From contig JAWQUS010000016.1 of NCBI GenBank assembly GCA_036365455.1, forward strand, positions 18,995,001 through 19,059,000: a DNA stretch of 64,000 nt. Direction: 5' to 3'. Source of the stretch: Macrosoma leucophasiata. Lineage: Eukaryota > Arthropoda > Insecta > Lepidoptera > Hedylidae. Positions 61,626 to 64,000 of the stretch are shown here, piece after piece. The translations under genes and the position numbers were made by a program. A model generated the notes under the pieces. The model did no database searches. It was not told the origin of the DNA and worked only from the letters and a program-made list of their open reading frames with translations. Each line of letters opens with the position of its first letter. Position 1 is the stretch's first letter.

Positions 61626-61815
61626 AATCTAATGATGACTTTGAGAAGCATATGCCGCATAATGAGCCTTGACCCCTTTTTTAAAGGCGATTTTTGTGGT
61701 GAGTCTACGTTTTTCCTCCGGGAGAGCATTCCACAAACGTGTAGCTTGAAGTAGAAAATTCCTGGAGAAAGGAAAAATGTAACGTAACGTAAACGGATAA
61801 CAAGGTACTCCATAT
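61626..61815 (-). pseudogene. LINE-5 reverse transcriptase C-terminal stub
   Basis: The minus frame reads SRNFLLQATRLWNALPEEKR then IAFKKGVKAHYAAYASQSHH and stop. ATRLWNALP...FKKGVKAHY is a typical end of Jockey/CR1-type RT. Only about 60 residues remain and no catalytic part is present. It differs from LINE-3 and LINE-4 in sequence. Confidence 0.7.
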
Positions 61816-61998
61816 GCAGACAATCACCACGTGCGCTTTATAATGCTATAAAGCATCATAAAGCAATTCATAAACACCTTAACAGATATCGTAGACCCAA
61901 TTCAAACGCGTTCTATTGTCGCCGTATATGATTATAAAAAACAGTCAAGAGTGAGTCTTCGTCGAACTTGTGCACCGTGGATTCCGTATACTACTTTT

Positions 61999-62243
61999 AC
62001 TGGTGGTAGAACTCCAGGCGGCACCAGGGCGTAGGCACCACCGCATTACCTAATATACTTGCCGCTGAATGGTAGTGTTCAGCACTATCGTGTTCGGGTC
62101 AGGTGGTAATGTACAGCCCTCAGGAGTGGTAACGCATCTGCACCTTGACCTTGGTCTTTGTGTGGGTGTCTATAGGCTGCAGTCATCACTTAACATCAAT
62201 GTTAACTGTATGCTTGTTTGCCACTTCCATTACATAAAAAAAA
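61999..62243 (+). mobile_element. SINE-A with internal deletion
   Basis: ACTGGTGGTAGAACTCCAGG to CTTCCATTACATAAAAAAAA. The CTGTAATTTCCGGCACAGAG block is missing. Confidence 0.85.
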
Positions 62244-62369
62244 TTCAATGCGTATTGTAGAAGATAAAAAAGGTACCGGGACGTGACGACATATCGCCAG
62301 TGGTCGAGAATTCTTCAACCGAACAATGGTGGTCAAACAAATCCAATTGGGCAGTAGTAAATATAAAAC

Positions 62370-62696
62370 TACTTAACTGCCTCAGTAGCGTAGTGGCAGC
62401 AGGCCACTACTATTACGCTGGAGGTCCTGGGTTCGATTTCCGGGTCGGGGACTATCAGAGATAACGGTTTAAAATCCTTTATCTCTGCTTCTATTGGGAT
62501 TTTTCCATTTTCTGGAAGTTTCCCAGTACCCCGGAGTTTGGTAATGTGCCCGGAGATGGCAACAGGTTCGCCACCTGTTACATGGGCCAAAAACGTAACC
62601 GGCGAGTCGTGGGTGTTTGCATGTATAATTGAATGCATGCATTTACCTCTGCCTACCCCTTCGGGGATTACAGGCGTGAAGTTACGTTTACGTTAC
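62370..62696 (+). mobile_element. T1 SINE, full length, 13-bp target duplication
   Basis: GTAAATATAAAAC at 62357-62369 and 62697-62709. The A-box region is TAGCGTAGTGGCAGC; the B-box GGGTTCGATTTCCGGG has one change. TTACGTTTACGTTACGT forms the 3' end. Confidence 0.92.
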
Positions 62697-62709
62697 GTAA
62701 ATATAAAAC

Positions 62710-62922
62710 GCGGAGTCGGCAGTAGCCCGCGATATAACTAAGCAAATAAGGATTTTGTGGTGTGGCAACAAATTTACTACGCTTCGTTTTGTCTTTCAAA
62801 GGTAGTACACGGGATGAAGTTTTTACTGATGGTACAGTTCCGAGGTGCTCGATACCTTAGCAGTGGCACTAAAAATGCGTTTCATCGTAAAAGAATATTG
62901 TAGCTTATAAACTGAACGAATC
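62710..62922. other. No recognised feature
   Basis: No repeat or coding region identified. Confidence 0.35.
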
Positions 62923-63126
62923 AAGGTACAATTCCGAACTCGGCAGCTCGCATTAGTGCTGCCGCTGCAGCGCTGCCGCAGCAGTACTGGTCTCCATATA
63001 CCTATTATCTATATGTTTATATGATATTACGCGACACTGTCGCGGCATCAAAAAACCAATAGAAAATAGAGAAATATGGTGCTGCGGCAGCACTACAGCG
63101 GGCTGCGGATTTCGGTATCGTACCTT
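62923..63126. mobile_element. MITE with about 50-bp imperfect TIRs
   Basis: AAGGTACAATTCCGAACTCG, GCAGCTCGCATTAGTGCTGC at the left. The complement of AAGGTACGATACCGAAATCC and GCAGCCCGCTGTAGTGCTGC lies at the right. About 204 bp in all, GC-rich arms, AT-rich centre, no coding capacity. Superfamily unclear. Confidence 0.75.
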
Positions 63127-63764
63127 TAATCTGACATTTCGGTTGCTTTTCAGCTTCCGTGGCATCTAACGCGATAAATCCGAAAAATAAGTTTTATTTC
63201 ATTGAGTGTAGCGCCTGAAAATTCATTCCAAATAAATATCTCCACGTGTTTGTATGCAGGAATACCTTTACTTATTGACGGATAGATGAAAAACTAAGTG
63301 ATTCTATAAGAGTTTTTCCCTCTCGAGACCTGGAACCCTAAAAAAACAATCAGACGTCCTCAACTGCGTTTATTTATATGGCGGTCCATCAGTTTTACGA
63401 TAATGGTGGATGATCGGATCGGGTTACGTTCGCAGCTTAAAATCAATTGCATTATTAATCGTGGTGATAAAAACACCGATTGGTTTGTATAGATGTGTCG
63501 ATGTAAACGGTTATATGACTTTGGGATCATCCTTCTTTTTAAATCGACTCCAAAAAACCGGCATATAGCTTTCTACCTCCTTGCAAGGTTTTATACAGGT
63601 ACCTAGTTCTACAAGTAAGACTATAAAAAAGGGATTAGTTGGAATAATGTATTTTGATACTTTCATGTAGAATACGCAAAATAAATTCGTTATATGATAA
63701 TTTTAGTTTAGTCAAATCAATTTTCTTCGTGGGAATTTCATACGAATTATATTATTAATATATT
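63127..63764. other. No recognised feature; small repeat scrap
   Basis: TGACATTTCGGTTGCTTTTC then AGCTTCCGTGGCA at 63132-63164 resembles part of the 148-bp insertion at 54810. TCGACTCCAAAAAACCGGC at 63544 resembles the 44260 repeat. Confidence 0.4.
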
Positions 63765-64000
63765 TTTTTCTATGTAATGAAAGTGGCAAACAAGCATGTA
63801 GTTCACATTGATGTTAAGTGAAGACTGCAGCCTATAGACACCTACACAAAGACCAGAAATCAAAATGCAGATGCGTTACCACTCCCGAGGTCTAAGGTAA
63901 TATGCATCTGTGCCGGAAATTACAGGGCCGTACATTACCACCTGACCGGAACACAATAGTGCTGAATACTACCATTTAGCGGCAAGTATATTAGGTAATG
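63765..64000 (-). mobile_element. SINE-A, continues past window end
   Basis: Minus copy starting TTTTTTTCTATGTAATGAAA and reaching AGCGGCAAGTATATTAGGTA at the edge. Confidence 0.85.

Overview
The window looks like transposon-dominated, gene-poor nuclear DNA from a moth or butterfly. It is AT-rich, I see no intact cellular gene, and almost every recognisable block is a transposable element or a fragment of one. The families fit Lepidoptera: RTE-like LINEs ending in an ATGATG tail, short non-autonomous Helitrons ending in a small hairpin plus CTAG, a cecropia-type mariner, and several tRNA-headed SINEs. The longest open reading frames are pieces of reverse transcriptase (RT) or mariner transposase, and most of the autonomous-element coding regions carry stops, frameshifts, truncations or insertions. 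Family names used below (SINE-A, T1, T2, T3, 5S-SINE, MITE-P, Heli-1/2/3, Retro-U, GTTCCG, LINE-1 to LINE-5) are labels for this window only.

Layout. 1-3.4 kb: LINE-2 tails, a direct repeat with a TATA-like motif, a MITE-P copy and a 5S-rRNA-like SINE. 3.5-8.2 kb: Helitron-like copies, SINE-A, and a long inverted-repeat element with a hAT-like MITE inside it. 8.7-10.8 kb: a nested stack in which SINE-A holds a 5S-SINE and a LINE-3, and the LINE-3 holds a GTTCCG element. 12-13 kb: two copies of an unrecognised retroposon (Retro-U). 19-22 kb: a hAT-like MITE with an 8-bp target duplication, a Heli-1 and a broken mariner. 25-31 kb: 5S-SINE in SINE-A, an RTE fragment, T1 in MITE-P, and a T1 split by a LINE fragment. 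36-38.4 kb: a nearly perfect 1.2-kb tandem duplication. 41.8-43.1 kb: Helitron holding RTE holding SINE T1. 47.1-48.7 kb: a GC-rich long-TIR element and a tandem array of tRNA-like T2 units. 52-56 kb: two abutting Helitrons, more T2, and a second mariner. 57-64 kb: SINE-A copies, a LINE-2 RT fragment, MITEs.

The elements do not work together in a pathway. Their order of insertion gives a relative chronology. Two signals stand out beyond ordinary repeats. One is a set of about a dozen perfect or near-perfect short hairpins at unrelated sites; one lies inside a mariner whose sister copy lacks it, as expected from template-switch mutation. The other is a SINE family whose head resembles the internal promoter region of 5S rRNA. 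All calls come from reading the sequence by eye, so copy boundaries are approximate to several bases unless target duplications are given.
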